Shown: positions 18,894-31,183, counted from the stretch's first letter. The stretch: 64,000 nt of DNA from Azolla caroliniana (GCA_043228905.1 JBHGNT010000013.1:9858001-9922000); one strand, 5' to 3'. Made by a program: numbers and translations. The notes: generated by a model from the letters alone, not told the origin.

Positions 18894-19717
18894 GCAATGG
18901 CTGAAGTGTTCTTTTCTTTAGGAATCTTCCTGGGTTCGACATTATTACCGACACTCTTGTCCTTCTTAAGATGTCGGTAGTCCTTCTGGAAATGTCCAAG
19001 TTTACCACAGTAAAAGCATGTCAGCTTACCTCTGGACTTCGATCTGGCGTGGGAAAGGTCCCTTCGTTGTGGACTTCTTTGTCGATGTCTTCCTCTGCCA
19101 GTATGTTGAGTCAAGTTTGACTCCGACTAAACCAGGACACCCTTGTCCTTCCTTCTAGTGTCCTCGTTCAAGATACTTGTCTTCACGGCTTGAAGAGACA
19201 AGTTCTCTTCTTGACATGAGGTGTTGAGAGTCACCACTAGATTCTCCCAGTTGTCTGGCAAGGTGCACAATAGCAGGATGACCTGCATTGCATCTTCGAG
19301 TGGGAACTTGGTTGCGGCAAGTTGATTCACGTACCCCATGAATGTGCTGATGTGTTTGACGATGCTCTCACCATCTCTGTATTTCAGCCGTATGATCTTC
19401 CTCATCAATGAGGTTTTATTGAGGGCGTTCTTCCTCTCATATAGACCTGACAACTTCTGCCACATCTCATGGGCGTTCGTGTCGTTCGCTACATGCTGAA
19501 GGACACGTACATGGACGCACTGTCGGATGGCGATCACCGCCTTTCTGTTAAGAAGTTTCCATTCCGACTCTAATACCCCCTTGGGTATTTCTGCTCTATC
19601 GATCGGCTCGTACAAGTCTTTGACTATGAGGAGGTCCTCCATCTTTATCTTCCGGTCTCCATAGTTCTGTAAATTTAGAACTATCATACATGGGAAGCCG
19701 CTCCCACCTCCTTCCAT
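18894..19717 (-). pseudogene. gag: Copia-C gag
   Basis: The ATG at 19717 starts MEGGGSGFP. A copia gag core follows (KLSGLYERKNALNKTSLMRK; VNQLAATKFPLEDA) and a stop lies near 19127. A second piece (19114-18894) holds the zinc knuckle, in which the last Cys is Tyr (CFYC...GH...DY), so the knuckle is lost. The MITE then cuts the frame. Confidence 0.88.
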
Positions 19718-19730
19718 GCTTGCACCTAAA

Positions 19731-19742
19731 GCTCTGATACCA
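19731..19742 (-). other. Primer-binding site of Copia-C
   Basis: Minus strand TGGTATCAGAGC, the usual initiator-Met tRNA site of plant copia elements, 3 nt from the LTR. Confidence 0.9.
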
Positions 19743-19745
19743 GTT

Positions 19746-20291
19746 TGTTGAGAAAACAATCGTTAGCTACAAGAAGAATGCATTGAAATACACAGCTCGG
19801 AACACACGCAACAACAGTGTACACAGATTTTACGTGGAAACCCTAAACGGGGAAAACCACGGGAATAGAGCTTCACTAAATAGTGGATATACAAAAACCA
19901 AGGAAGATTACAACACTCTCTGTGGAGTGTATCGGCCTCACAAGGCCCTTGGTCCTTGTTGTTTTACACACAGAGCTATGGCACCGTGCTCTCTCTCCTC
20001 TTCCTCTCACACTTCAGTACAACACTCTAACTCTCTCTTTCTGTTCTACTCTTGCTTCTATGTTCTTGCCCTAGATGTATTTATACTCATACATAATATG
20101 GGTTATTTACAAGTGTAGCCCCTACTACAAATCGTTACTACTATTATTATTATTACAATAATAATAATCGACATTTAATTAGCCGACTCTCGATACCCGC
20201 ACTGAATAGTCGACTTCTCCTTGTCTTCGACTGTCGTCTCTTCTATGCTCGAACAATCAGCTCCTCCCATTGGAGGGACATATTCCCAACA
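19746..20291 (-). repeat. 5' LTR of Copia-C
   Basis: 546 bp on the minus strand, TGTTGGGAATATG to CTCAACA. The region 19826-20110 is shared with the Copia-D LTR. Confidence 0.88.
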
Positions 20292-20827
20292 CTCACATGG
20301 TTGCTCACATTTGTTCGTGTTGTTATTTCTGGTGAGGACTCGCCCAATCATCAAATCAACTTTGATTTTGTACTTTAGCTCACCCTTGCACCATGATACT
20401 TTCAAAAAGGCAATTGTAAAGGGGGGATAATCTCACAGACATGAGAAGAGTTATGTCAAGATTCAAACTCTTGACCTCTTGTATTATAATCAAGTGCTAT
20501 GTTGTAACTAACGCATCCAAATACATAGTCATGTTATGTATATCTTCGTAGATTATCTATTCAAGTTCTAGGAGTTTTTAGAACTTTCTAGAACTAGAAG
20601 GTTCTAGAATATTCTCCAAAATATTCTCTAGAATATTCTAGTGCATGTACTTCAGCTCATAGTATAAATACTTGTAACCTCCTTGGTTCCTTTCAAGGGA
20701 TTCAACGCCAGTGATTGACACATCAATCTAATATTCTCGTTTCGCCCCATCTTGTATCCTTGATCTTCATCTCAATAGCCCCATCATTTGTGCTTTGTTC
20801 GAGTCAGCATTTGGTGTGTCCATGACA
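20292..20827 (+). repeat. Gypsy-K: 3' end and LTR of a chromovirus-like element
   Basis: A purine tract (aaaggggggataa, near 20418-20430) like that of Gypsy-2 precedes an LTR of about 397 bp (20431-20827, ending catgaca). The LTR has a TATA box near 20662, ttctaga palindromes and an antisense tRNA-like pair (B-like 20459-20469, A-like near 20510). No pol sequence is left upstream; 20292-20417 shows no domain. The LTR start reads TC rather than TG. Confidence 0.65.
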
Positions 20828-22490
20828 GGCCCCCGGGATGATCTACAGTATCACCAAGTTTCAACATTACCTACTCGGTTGAAAGTTCACTTTCATATTG
20901 ATCACTCGTCGCTCCTTTACCTTGTCATGAAACAATCACTTACTTGCAGATTGGCAAAATGGATGCTCTTACTACAGGATAGGGGTACAACATGTCATAG
21001 CAGACTATCTAAGTCGACTTGAGTCAGGGGAACCAGCAAATGGCGTACAAGAAGATTTCCCCATCGGGGAAATCTTTCGACTCGACTCAGCTGATACCAA
21101 TGATCGAAACCAAGACCCCGAGGACAAATGGATTGACGACATGACATACCTCCTTACCTCAAGCTTGCCTCTTGCCAACATGCCATTTGATGAGAAGAAG
21201 TGATTGGTGGTCCGAAGCCGGAAATTCTGTTTACTCCACAACACGTTGTATCATAAGAGCGGAAACGACATCTAACGTCGGACAATTCGGCAATTCAAGA
21301 AGAACGTGATCCTGCAAGAGGCACATTGCGGTATAACAGGTGGGCACTATGCGGGCGAAGCAACAACCCGCAAAGTGTGGTAGAGTAGCCTATGGTGGCC
21401 AACAACACAAAGGGACGTAGTGACTTTCTGTCGAAAATGTGATTTATGTCAACGGATAGGATAACCGGCAAAACAAGCACGAATGCCGCACCAACTGATT
21501 CTACCACTCAAGCCTTTTCGGAAGTGGGGTCTCGACTTTGTGGGCCCATTCAAACTAGTTCCAACACGAACAGAAAATCGTTACATCATTGTTGCGATCG
21601 ATTACTGCACTAAGTGGGTGGAAGCAAAGGGACTTCGAGACAACACGACTGCATCTACGACAAAATTCTTCAACGAAAATATTTGGTGTAGGTACTTTAT
21701 CAAGTGACTAGGGGAGTCACTTTATCAACAAATTGGTACACGGCCTCACAAATCAGTATGCGGTGGTACATAACAAGAGTACGCCCTACTACCCTCAGGC
21801 GAATGGTCTATAGCCGAATTGACCAACAAGACACTGCAAACCATCCTTAAAAAAATCACGAATGAAAATCGAATGGATTGGGATTAGAAGTTGCAAAGTG
21901 CTCTCTAGACATATCGTACAACGTACAAGACGAGCATACAATCGACCCCGTTTCGATTGGTGTTTGGATTGGAGGTAGTCATGCCAATCGAATTCCAAGT
22001 GCCAAGTCTATGAGTGCAAACAAACACTCGCTTACCTAAAGCCGAGTTCAAATAGAGATGCCTCAAGCAATTACTCGAGCTCAGAAGTGAGAATCACAAG
22101 CTTGAGCAAACTCGAACAAGACTGGCATTGTTGGAAAGGCTTTGTCCATGGACCATAGGCACAGAAAAGGCAATGAACAATCATTCAAAATCAGCAAAGT
22201 AGTGTTGGTTTTCCAGAGACAGCTTTGACACATGCCTGGGAAGCTTTGATTCCATTGGATGAGGCCCAATTAGATCATCGACGAGTTTAACAGGATGTAC
22301 CAGATCACGACATTAGCCAGCGAAGTAATGCTGAAATGGGTCAATAGTTTCCGACTCAAACCCTATCTCGGGGCTACACCCTTGAACCCCTTCATAGACG
22401 AGAATCGGGAAACAATGGAACCCCGCTTAACCACAAAAGTAGGTGAAAAGGTAGGTGCAAGTAACCTAGCGTCACAATCACGGTAGGGAC
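20828..22490 (+). pseudogene. Tat-J pol remnant: RNase H and integrase of a second gypsy lineage
   Basis: Heavily decayed. The end of RNase H is near 20850-21025 (LLYLVMKQSL; KWMLLLQD). The integrase zinc region follows (about 21300-21470), then the integrase core (21483-21705), with WGLDFVGPF and the KWVEA motif that is common in Tat/Athila-type elements. The rest (to about 22490) has scattered matches and many stops. It lacks the chromodomain seen in Gypsy-1 to -3. Confidence 0.75.
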
Positions 22491-22562
22491 CCCATCTACC
22501 CTAACTTGTAACTTAGGTGTAATTATGAAAAAAAAAACAATCCCCACCAAGAATTATTTAAA

Positions 22563-23198
22563 GTGCATGTGCATGCACATAGCTCAAGAAAGCAAGTACA
22601 AGTAAAGGATTTTGAATCTTGGGCACACATCACGCCTCGGGAAATGCAACGAATACAAAAACTACTTTTGCAAAAAAGCAACCTCATTTCATGCGAAGAA
22701 GTAGTAGAAGCACAAACACACCGAGCTCCGACCTCCCTCAACAGAAGTTCTTTAGGCCCCAAACCTCCCAACGTAGAAGAAGCATCCATTAGGCCGATCG
22801 AGATCTCATCCAAGCTACGCATCTTGCAAAGAAGGCACAACCTAGCTGGCTATATTAAAGTTGTTAATGCCCCGCCGCACTCAGAGGCCCATGAGCTCGA
22901 CACGCGGATCCGCGCCGACCGCCTCACCAACGACCAAGTTTGGCAAGCCCTTGGCCTAAAACATGGAGGCCATCACAATATGGAGGTTCCACCTCCCCAC
23001 GTCCTCAAATCGTATTTCCTGGAGTACTCCTCCTCAGCCAAGGCATACAAAACGCAGGTAGGACCAAACGAGTTCTTCTGCGAACTCGCCAAGTTCCTGC
23101 TAGAGGTTGTCTGTGTCCATCCCACCACTTATGCCATGTCAAAGAAAAAAGCCAGATTTATCAAGTGGACAAAGTCGATTGGGCTCCCTGATAGGTGA
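22563..23198 (+). CDS. Unrecognised open frame of 211 codons in Tat-J
   Basis: An open stretch on the plus strand with no stop for more than 630 bp, where every neighbouring frame is decayed. It begins without an ATG (GTG at 22563); the first ATG is at 22644, which would give 184 residues. Composition is mixed, with basic N- and C-termini (ending KKKARFIKWTKSIGLPDR) and a middle rich in His and Pro. I see no known domain, zinc site, signal or membrane segment. It lies just after the Tat-J pol remnant and before Copia-D. It could be a third ORF of the element or a captured gene fragment. Confidence 0.35.
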   Translation: MHVHAHSSRKQVQVKDFESWAHITPREMQRIQKLLLQKSNLISCEEVVEAQTHRAPTSLNRSSLGPKPPNVEEASIRPIEISSKLRILQRRHNLAGYIKVVNAPPHSEAHELDTRIRADRLTNDQVWQALGLKHGGHHNMEVPPPHVLKSYFLEYSSSAKAYKTQVGPNEFFCELAKFLLEVVCVHPTTYAMSKKKARFIKWTKSIGLPDR

Positions 23199-23292
23199 GG
23201 TGCTCTAAACAAGGATCTTGGCCCTACAGGCGGGGAAGAAGCTGTTGCTGGTAGTCGCCCACTACCTCTCGATACTTTACCCTAAAATGGGT

Positions 23293-23829
23293 GCACAGAG
23301 ATTTAACGTGGAAACCCTAAAATGGGAGAAAACCACGGAGAATAGAGCTTCACTATGTATACTGGATATACAACAGAGGGTATGTTACAACACTCTTCCG
23401 AGTGTATCAACCACGTGGGGCTCTTGGCGTCTGCTGTTACGCACACAACTATGGTGCCACACTCTCTCTCCTTCTCTCTCTCTACTCACACCTCAAGCTC
23501 TCCTTCTAGCACTACTTCACTCTGTCTCTTCTATTCTCTCTCGTTTTTCCCTAAGTGTATTTATACTTATACACTATATGGATTATTTACAAATGTAGCC
23601 TCTGCTACATATCATTATTATTATTGCTATAATAATAATAGTCGAACTATCAAACAGTCGATTCACTGTTTTCGACTCTTCGACTGTCGGCTTTCCGAAC
23701 AGTCGGATCTTCCCTGTCTTCGACTGTCGGCACTCCTTGGTCCGATCAGTCGGCTCCTTGTAGTCATCGACTGTCAGCAACTTCTGGACAGTTGGTTCCT
23801 CCTCCCACTTGAGGGAAATATTCCCAACA
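23293..23829 (-). repeat. 3' LTR of Copia-D, truncated
   Basis: Starts TGTTGGGAATATTTCCC on the minus strand. Similar to the Copia-C LTR except that its last part is missing. It contains repeated cgactgtcgg-type motifs (23670-23775). Confidence 0.82.
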
Positions 23830-23849
23830 AACTCCCCCTTCACTCCTGT

Positions 23850-25127
23850 GGGAGGAAGTCAATCAGTCCTGTCTTCTATCGATAGACTCTGAATCTATCC
23901 ATAGGTAGGTTCTTCGTCAGCATGTCGGATCCATTGTCGTTAGTATGGATCTTCACTAGGGAAAACTCTCCTTCTTCGACTCTCTCCCGCAACCAGTGAT
24001 ACCTTCTCTTTATATGCTTGGTCCGGGAGTGGTATGCAGCATTCTTGGCAAGATGTATGGCACTCTGACTGTCACAGTGAAGTAAGAGCTCCTTTTACGT
24101 CATCCCTAATTCGGTGAGAAAACTTCTCATCCAGATCATCTCTTTGCCGGCCTCTACCACTACTATATACTCCGCCTCTGTAGTCTATAAAGTTACAGAC
24201 TTCTACAGTCGTGACTGCCACGACACTGCTCCCCCCTACATAGGTCATCACGTACCCTGACGTGGATCGGCTCGAGTCGACATCTCCCGACATGTCCAAG
24301 TCGGTAAAACCTTCCAGCACAGGTTTTCCGACACCATACCTTAGGCATACCTCTGAGGTGCCTTTTAAGTACCTAAGTATCCACTTCACCGTTGCCCAAT
24401 GTTCTCTTCCTGGATTACTCATATATCGGCTTACTGCTCCTACAACAAATGTTATGTCAGGTCTCGTCCAGACCATAGCATACATTAGACTACCGACGGC
24501 CGAGGAATACGGTACCTTCCTCATCTCGACCTTCTCCTTCTCCCCTCCCGGGCACTGCTTCGCATTTAACCTACAATTTGTTGGCAACACTGAGCCGACC
24601 GGCTTTGCGTCTGACATGTTAAACCTCTCTAGGATCTTTTTCACATACTTCTGTTGTGACAACCATAGCACCTTTTGAGTTCTGTCTCGAACTATGTGCA
24701 TTCCCAAGATATGTTTAGCCGGTCCAAGGTCTTTCATGGCAAATGATTTGCCAAGAGCTTTCTTCAAGCTTCCAATCTTCCTTGTATCTTGACTGACTAT
24801 CAACATGTCATTGACATATAGCAAGAGAATCAATAAGTCTCCTTCTTCGTACCTTTTGACGAACACACAGTGATCGTCTTGTGTTTTCTGGAACCGGTGT
24901 TCCATCATGAAGAACTCGAACTTCTTGTACCATTGGCGTGGAGCTTGTTTCAGACCGTACAAGCTTTTCTTGAGTCGACACACCAGATTCTCTTTCCCTT
25001 TCTCCATAAATCCTTCGGGTTGCTCCATATAGATTTCTTCTTCTAGCTCCCCGTGCAGAAATGCGGTTTTGACATCCAACTGTTCGATCTCCAGATCCAT
25101 ACTGGCCGCTATGCTCAGAACAATTCG
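23850..25127 (-). pseudogene. Copia-D RT and RNase H
   Basis: Nearly continuous frame from about 25127 to 24240, close to Copia-A. It shows DVKTAFLHGELEEE and SLYGLKQAPRQWY, a YVND in place of YVDD at the catalytic site, and RSTSGYVMTY. Asn for Asp at the catalytic pair should abolish polymerase activity. RNase H is frameshifted near 24200 and continues to about 23850 with the CDSQSAIH and TKHI regions. Confidence 0.88.
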
Positions 25128-26420
25128 CCCAAATGCACAATGCATATGAGATGGGCAAAGTTCGGATCAAGCTCATGTTGGAAAGGCATTGGAAGTGGTT
25201 GTTAGACTAGAAAGTAGAAGAAGCTCTGACTCAGGGATGGCAAGAATGGTCGGCACAAGTGGCCGAATTACAAATAGTCCGGGCATATCACGAAAACTGC
25301 AAAAAAGAGGGCCGAGGATAGCATTAAACTGCTCTGAGAGGACCTGGCTGATGAATTCTACTCCCTCGCCCAAATGCACAATGCATACGAGATGGGCAAA
25401 GTTCAGATCAAGCTTGTGTTGGAAAGGCATCGGAAGTGGTTGTTAGACTAGAAAGTAGAAGAAGCTCTAACTCAAGGATGGCAAGAATGGTCGGCACAAG
25501 TGGCCGAATTACAAATATTCCGGGCAGATCATGAAAACTGCCAAAAAGAGGGCCGAGGATTCTACAAAATGGACGAGGATAACATTAAGTTGCTCTGAGA
25601 GGACCTGACTGATGAATTCTACTCCCTCGCCCAAATGCACAATGCATACGAGATGGGCAAAGTTTGGATCAAGCTCATGTTGGAAAGACGTCGGAAGTGG
25701 TTGTTAGACTAGAAAGTAGAAGAAGCTCTGACTCAAGGATGGCAAGAATGTTCTGTAGAAGTGGCCAAATTACAAATATTCCGGGCAGATCACAAAAACT
25801 GCCAAAAAGAGGGTCGATGATTCTACAAAATGGACGAGGATAGCATTAAACTGCTCTGAGAGGACCTGGCTGATGAATTCTACTCCCTCGCCCAAATGCA
25901 CAATGCATACGAGATGGGCAAAGTTCAGATCAAGCTCATGTTGGAAAGGCATCGGAAGTGGTTGTTAGACTAGAAAGTAGAAGAAGCTCTAACTTAGGGA
26001 TGGCAAGAATGGTCGACACAAGTGGCCGAATTACAAATATTCCGGGCAGATCACGAAAACTACCAAAAAGAGGGCCAAGGATTCTACAAAGTGGACGATG
26101 ATAGCATTAAATTGCTCTAAGAGAACCTGACTGATGAAGTCTACTACCTCGCCCAAATCCACAATGCATACGAGATGAGCAAAGTTCGGATCAAGCTTAT
26201 GTTGGAAAGGCATCGGAAGTGGTTGTTAGACTAGAAAGTAGAAAAAGCTCTGACTCAAGGATGGCAAGAATGGTCGACACAAGTGGCTGAATAACAAATA
26301 TTCCGGGTAGATCATGAAAACTGCCAAAAAGAGGGCCGAGGATTCTACAAAATGGATGAGGATAGCATTAAACTGCTCTGAGAGGACTTGGCGATTAATT
26401 CTACTCCCTCGCCCAAATGC
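25128..26420 (+). repeat. Tandem array of about 260-bp units, five copies plus a partial
   Basis: Units repeat at about 25128, 25370, 25629, 25890, 26151 and 26410, so the period is 259-261 bp except for a shorter first unit with an internal deletion of about 18 bp. The plus-strand frame encodes an 87-residue motif rich in Glu, Gln and Lys (LADEFYSLAQMHNAYEMGKV). It carries the same in-frame stops (gactag; ctctga) in nearly every copy. The array therefore spread after the coding frame was lost. It lies between the Tat-J ORF and the Tat-J LTR. Confidence 0.9.
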
Positions 26421-26991
26421 ACAATGCGGAGGTGATAAAATTGATCGAGGAATTTGAGGACGAGCAGCTAACAACTCGGCCATAAAATTGGAGAAATATG
26501 AACGAGAAAGAATCCAGGCCAAGGCAGAACGCAATGACCGAAGCAGAGCAGAAAATGAAACCGGAGCCGCGAAGGAAGAACAAAAGTCAGAGGTGGCGAG
26601 GAGGTACCCATCTAAATGACGGAGAAGCAAGTCGACAACCAAGATGACAACGACACCATAGGGGGAGCAAAGGCCCCAACCTGACGTCGACCTAACAAAC
26701 GCAGATAACGAATAGCCGGGGGAGCTAAAGACCAGAGCAGCCGACTGCGGAATATCCTAACGGCGATGATAGACAACCAATTAGCCGAGGAACAACAAAC
26801 ACATCTTGAACAAGCAGCCAAGTTCAACATCAAAGCAGATGACTCGCGACAGTCGCCGAGCATCTTGCACATTTTTTACGAGGAGTAATTCGCAAGCTTT
26901 TGGCGAGGATTTCTTTGTTTTTTCAATTCACATTATTTTTTCTATTTTTGTGGGTTCGACTTGCAAAGCACTGTCACATAGGCGTGCTAGG
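26421..26991 (+). other. Tat-J coiled-coil coding remnant
   Basis: Continues from the array. Around 26480-26620 one plus frame encodes a charged, coiled-coil-like run of about 45 residues (KLEKYERERIQAKAERNDRS). The rest has many stops. It was probably once one ORF with the repeat unit. Confidence 0.45.
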
Positions 26992-27430
26992 TGTTGACTG
27001 GGCAGGACGATCGAATGTGTGAAAGGGCAACTAGCCAAAAGACGAATAAGGCACGAAACTACCTAATAGAAACGATTGTAACGCACCATGCTTCTAGAAA
27101 TAGGAAGCATGGAGGCCTATATAAATACCGAGTTATCGAGAGAGTGGGGGCCGACAAGATTATTATATTTAGGCATGAAGTTTACAAAGAGGGGAGGACT
27201 TTAGAGAGAATGAGTGTTATATCGACAGTTGATTGATACTTGTAACGATATGTATTCGTAATCGATTATTCTTTTTTATGGGGAAACCCTGTGTATCTAA
27301 CGTATGCTCTAAAGTGTATTGTTTGTGCGTAGTCGTGAGCTTGTGATCGGGTGTAGCTAATTCGACGAGATACTTGTTATTGTGTCCCTTATGAGGTTCT
27401 AAGAGTTGTCTGCATCCCCGAGTGTCGTGC
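26992..27430 (+). repeat. Tat-type LTR (Tat-J 3' LTR)
   Basis: Starts TGTTGACTGGGCAGGACGA, which matches the start of the Tat-F1 LTR at 39457 (TGTTGGCCGGGCAGGACGA). TATA-like tatataaatacc near 27118. The 3' end is not clear; 27430 is approximate. No good polypurine tract precedes it. Confidence 0.6.
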
Positions 27431-28235
27431 GGATAAGACGAGCTCGGGTATCCACAGAGAGTTACCTAGGAACCCTTGGAGTTTAGTTACCTCCATAACT
27501 CTCGTAAAGTACCCAGTCGACGGGATGACCCGAAGCCCCTTCCTCCTTCCTACGACAATTACCTTGATCCGATTACATGGGAGTAGCAACCAAGAGTGTG
27601 TTTTTCTAGAAAAAGGGGTAACAAATATATGATTTCCAATATGAAAAATTTGCAGAAAAGGTGGAAACAAATAAAATACCAACTTGTGAAGCAAGCAAGT
27701 GGTGATGAAGATGGTGTTCCAAATGCACGTTGATGGTTGGTTGGCTGATTTTGTTTTCCCTCCACAAAACCCAAAATGAGAGGTTTCAAGATTTTATACG
27801 ACTTTGTTGGGTGACCACGCTTGGTTGGGTGACCATATTTGATTGGACGACCGAGCTGGTGATAGTTGGGCGACCATATTTGGTTGGGCGATCGAGCTGG
27901 TGATAGTTCGGTGACTGACCAATGATAATTGGGCGACTTACAAGTAGTCGAGTGACTAAAGGTGTCAGGGTTGGGCGATTACTAACAACTTTTTATTCAC
28001 GTGTTTTTTTATCCAAATTGGATGGTGCAGATTGCACGCGGCCTCCGTTGAGCAACTTGGAGAGTCCATAGCCGTGACTCCTTCCGAAACCTATTTATGA
28101 GTTAGGTCCAAATAGACACGAGCGTTTGTATGTGTGTATGTATGTATGTATGTATGTACTCGATCCATCTATTCACCCATAGCAGAAGAAGAAGAAGAAG
28201 AAGAAAAAAGATATTTATGGGTGTCGTGTTGTGAC

Positions 28236-28282
<47 letters not shown>

Positions 28283-28371
28283 GGTAGTCTCTGTCACCAC
28301 TGCTAGTCGCCCCATCAGTTGTTCCTTTTCTTCCTCTGCAGAGCGAGCGAGCGAGCGAGCGAGCGATCATC
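27431..28371. other. Spacer and 5' flank of the CBS-domain gene
   Basis: 27800-27990 has imperfect repeats around ttgggcgacc and gagctggtgatag. Microsatellites follow: (tatg)n at 28129-28158, (aga)n at 28184-28206, (ga)n at 28237-28278 and (gagc)n at 28341-28365, the last only a few bases before the start codon. These probably lie in the promoter and 5' UTR. No ORF of note. Confidence 0.7.
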
Positions 28372-31183
28372 ATGGGTCGTTCACTCTTCTCATGCCTCTC
28401 TTCTTCATCGCCCTCTTCTTTAATCTTCTCTTCATCTGCCGTATATCATCCCTGTACTAACTACTACTCTCCTTTTCCTCATTCTTCCGCTTCTTCATTC
28501 GTCAATTCCTCTGCCTCTGTATCTACGGCTTCCCATAATACTACGACCACCTTATCTGATAGATGTCAGATTCCGAACGTTTCTGGGCCATGGAAACCCA
28601 ACAGATGCCTCTCTTTTTCTGCTCTTATGGAAAATCCTGTTCCAGTAAGTACAGCGTAAAATGTCGTATCTTTTTTTATTTCTCAACATTAAATACCTAG
28701 AAAGAAGTATGTTTTGATTTGTTGACTTCAATCAGTGGTCTCATGGCATCGGCCTGAAGATATCTGAAGCTCTTGTTTTTGCAATATATGTGACTCTTTA
28801 TCTGTATGATGTTGTGCCTGAAAATATAAGCATCCTGGTTGGATGGTACGGATTCATTTGACCTAGATCTTAGCTGTTAGTAGATGATGGTATTAGAAAT
28901 CATGGGTCACCTATAGAAATGATTATGTTAGCATCATTTTTGGATACAGAGGACTCAAGGAGGAATAACAAGTCGTTTTGTTTGTAGGAGAAACACGAAG
29001 TTTACACTGTAGGAGAATTTATGACAAAGGTGGATGATCTTTTGTTAGTGAAACCATCTTCGACAGTAGATGAAGGTGAGACTTTTGTTCTTGCCATCGC
29101 CATTGTTTATAGCAAAGAGGTCAAATATTTGAATGGTGTTCTTCTACAAGTTCGTTGTTCTGGAAAGATTTAATCTTATCATTTTTATGATATTGTCGTC
29201 AAAACAGCTCTCGAATTGCTGGTTCATAATCGAGTAACAGGATTGCCTGTTGTTGATGATGCTGGAAAACTGGTGAGGTGATGAGATTTTCTAATTTTCT
29301 TTCTGTTAAAATGTAAGGGATAAATGTAGTATATAGTGCCGGGGCCATAAGCTGACTAATTATTTCAACGTATTTAAGGGCATGAAAATCCAGTAAGATA
29401 GGGTACTCTGACTTATTATTGCATAGATGCTTGAATTATTAAACTTAATAGGAATCCAACTTGGTATCAAATGTGATGCTGAAAATTTACTTGACTCTGC
29501 AATGTAACCATCACCACATCATGCTGCAAAGTGATACAGTAGCGTCAAGAAACCGATGCATCATTGCACTAGTGCTGTTCTTTAGGCATACATATACTGA
29601 TCAAAATGAATGGAGGGGCTTTATAATAGCATCCGAATAGTAAATCAATTGCAAAGTAATTTGAAAATTGAGGAGAAAATGTTGTGTGTTTTAGGGTTAC
29701 CAATGGTACAACATTTCTCTCAATAAGAAGATTACTTTTCTATTTTCTTTAACTCAATAAAAAAATGACATTTTATATATTTTAAACCCTTTCAGGTTGG
29801 CTTAGTCTCAGACTTTGACCTACTTGCCCTTGATTCTATTTCAGGTATCAATAAGTTTGTTTGAATTCAGTTTGTTTGATGTGCTATTTGTGTTTATTAC
29901 CTCGTGTTTAGATCAGTGAGGTGGTGCTGGTAAAATACATCCTTCTTAATGCCGCTAGATTTTTAGTAATTCCCCAAATGCCACTGGTCAACACTGGAAG
30001 ATACAAAAGAAGAGATGAATTGTCCATAAAATTGCTCAAATTGCACAACAATAAGGGGTTGCATTGACTATATATTACTCAAATAGCATATATAATTGCT
30101 CAAGTGGGGTTTGACCTAGGGCATTCAGGAAATAAAGAAAAACCAAGGCATAAATCATTGTTTTTTCTCCATAAAATATAATGTGGTACATGTACAGAAA
30201 AAGAACAGACAAATTTTGGCAGGTAAAAGGACATCAGATTCATCGCTTTTCCCAGAAGCAGGTAGCACATGGAAGGTATGTTTGTCGACAGTGTAAATGG
30301 GAAACACAAGGTTTAAATTTGTTTTTGCTTCATAAGGATTGACTGATCATGAAGTGTTTTTTGTCAGTAGGCCTTTCGGGAACTTCAAAAACTTATTAGT
30401 AAAACACATGGAAGAACTGTGGGGGAAGTGATGACTCCCTCACCCCTGGTTGTGAGAGAAATGACGAACCTTGAAGATGCGGCCAGGTTCGTCTTCTCCT
30501 TAAGACTCAAAACACTAGCTTATTTATTCGCTCGTCTGTAGCCTTGACCTTTTCTCACAATAACCCACTTGTATAACCCCATGTTGTTTTGTTCCAGGTT
30601 GCTTTTAGAGACTAAGTATCGGCGATTGCCAGTGGTTAATGATAATGGAAAATTGGTATGATTCTTGAATTCAGTGCCCCCAGTCTTTGTGATTTTTTAG
30701 TTTAGCAATTGAATTCTAGCAATCTGAGCTTTTTGTATATGGTGTCACAACATACTACAATCTAGAGTTGGATTGTTTTCAACTGCAGTGTAGTTTTGTA
30801 CACTCATCTCTATGTGTGTGATGAAGGGCATTTGTGAAAATAATGAAAACATGGTTGCATTTGGAGAAATAACGAAAGCCTGGGATTTCTAGTTTTCTTT
30901 ATTAACCTTCAATAAGGGTTGTCCTGCATGAATATTGTTTAGAATTCTAGTAGTTTACCAATGGTCAATTAATCTTTAGATGAAGAGTCCTCATTCCGAT
31001 GTATAGATGTGTTTGACAAAACAATCATATATTGTGTAAGTATTTTTACAGTAGTGGGCACTTCGGAGCTTTTCTAGTCTTCATTGTGACTGCTGGCTTC
31101 TGACTTTGCAGCTTGGGCTTCTGACTCGGGGAAATGTGATTAGAGCTGCACTGAAGATAAAGCGGGAAACAGAGGGGAAATGA
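28372..31183 (+). CDS. CBSX: Plastid-type two-CBS-domain protein (CBSX1/CBSX2-like), 8 exons
   Basis: Exons: 28372-28644, 28988-29075, 29208-29272, 29796-29844, 30223-30275, 30371-30486, 30598-30655, 31112-31183. All introns are GT-AG and phases agree, giving 257 residues. The N-terminus (about 1-85) is rich in Ser and Thr with few acidic residues, like a chloroplast transit peptide. CBS1 spans about 98-150 (VGEFMTK...RVTGLPVVDDAGKLVGLVSD) and CBS2 about 185-245 (VGEVMTPSPLVV...YRRLPVVNDNGKL). In Arabidopsis, CBSX1 and CBSX2 are plastid proteins that bind adenosine nucleotides and activate thioredoxins. Length and domain layout fit that family. The frame is intact, so it should be a working gene. 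Confidence 0.93.

Larger units (their letters stand above)
17942..20291 (-). mobile_element. Copia-C: 5' half of a Ty1/copia element
   Basis: Reading leftward: LTR (20291-19746), primer site (19742-19731), gag (19717 to 18894), hAT-type MITE (18893-18299), then the protease region, which stops at about 17942. Integrase, RT and RNase H are missing. The LTR start (TGTTGGGA...TCCC) resembles Copia-A and Copia-D, so all three seem to be one broad family. Confidence 0.88.
23293..25127 (-). mobile_element. Copia-D: 3' half of a Ty1/copia element inside Tat-J
   Basis: Minus strand: RT and RNase H (25127 to about 23850), purine tract (gggggagtt near 23838-23830), 3' LTR (23829 to about 23293, truncated at its end). 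gag, protease and integrase are missing. The right edge joins a tandem-repeat unit at 25128. Confidence 0.85.

Noticed and set aside
25770-26213. 60-codon minus-strand frames conserved in each 260-bp unit
   Set aside because: They mirror the coiled-coil sense frame and copy the unit by duplication. No independent support.
26992-27430. A firm polypurine tract and exact LTR end for Tat-J
   Set aside because: No good tract precedes the LTR start and the 3' end could not be aligned to the Tat-F1 LTR beyond its first part.
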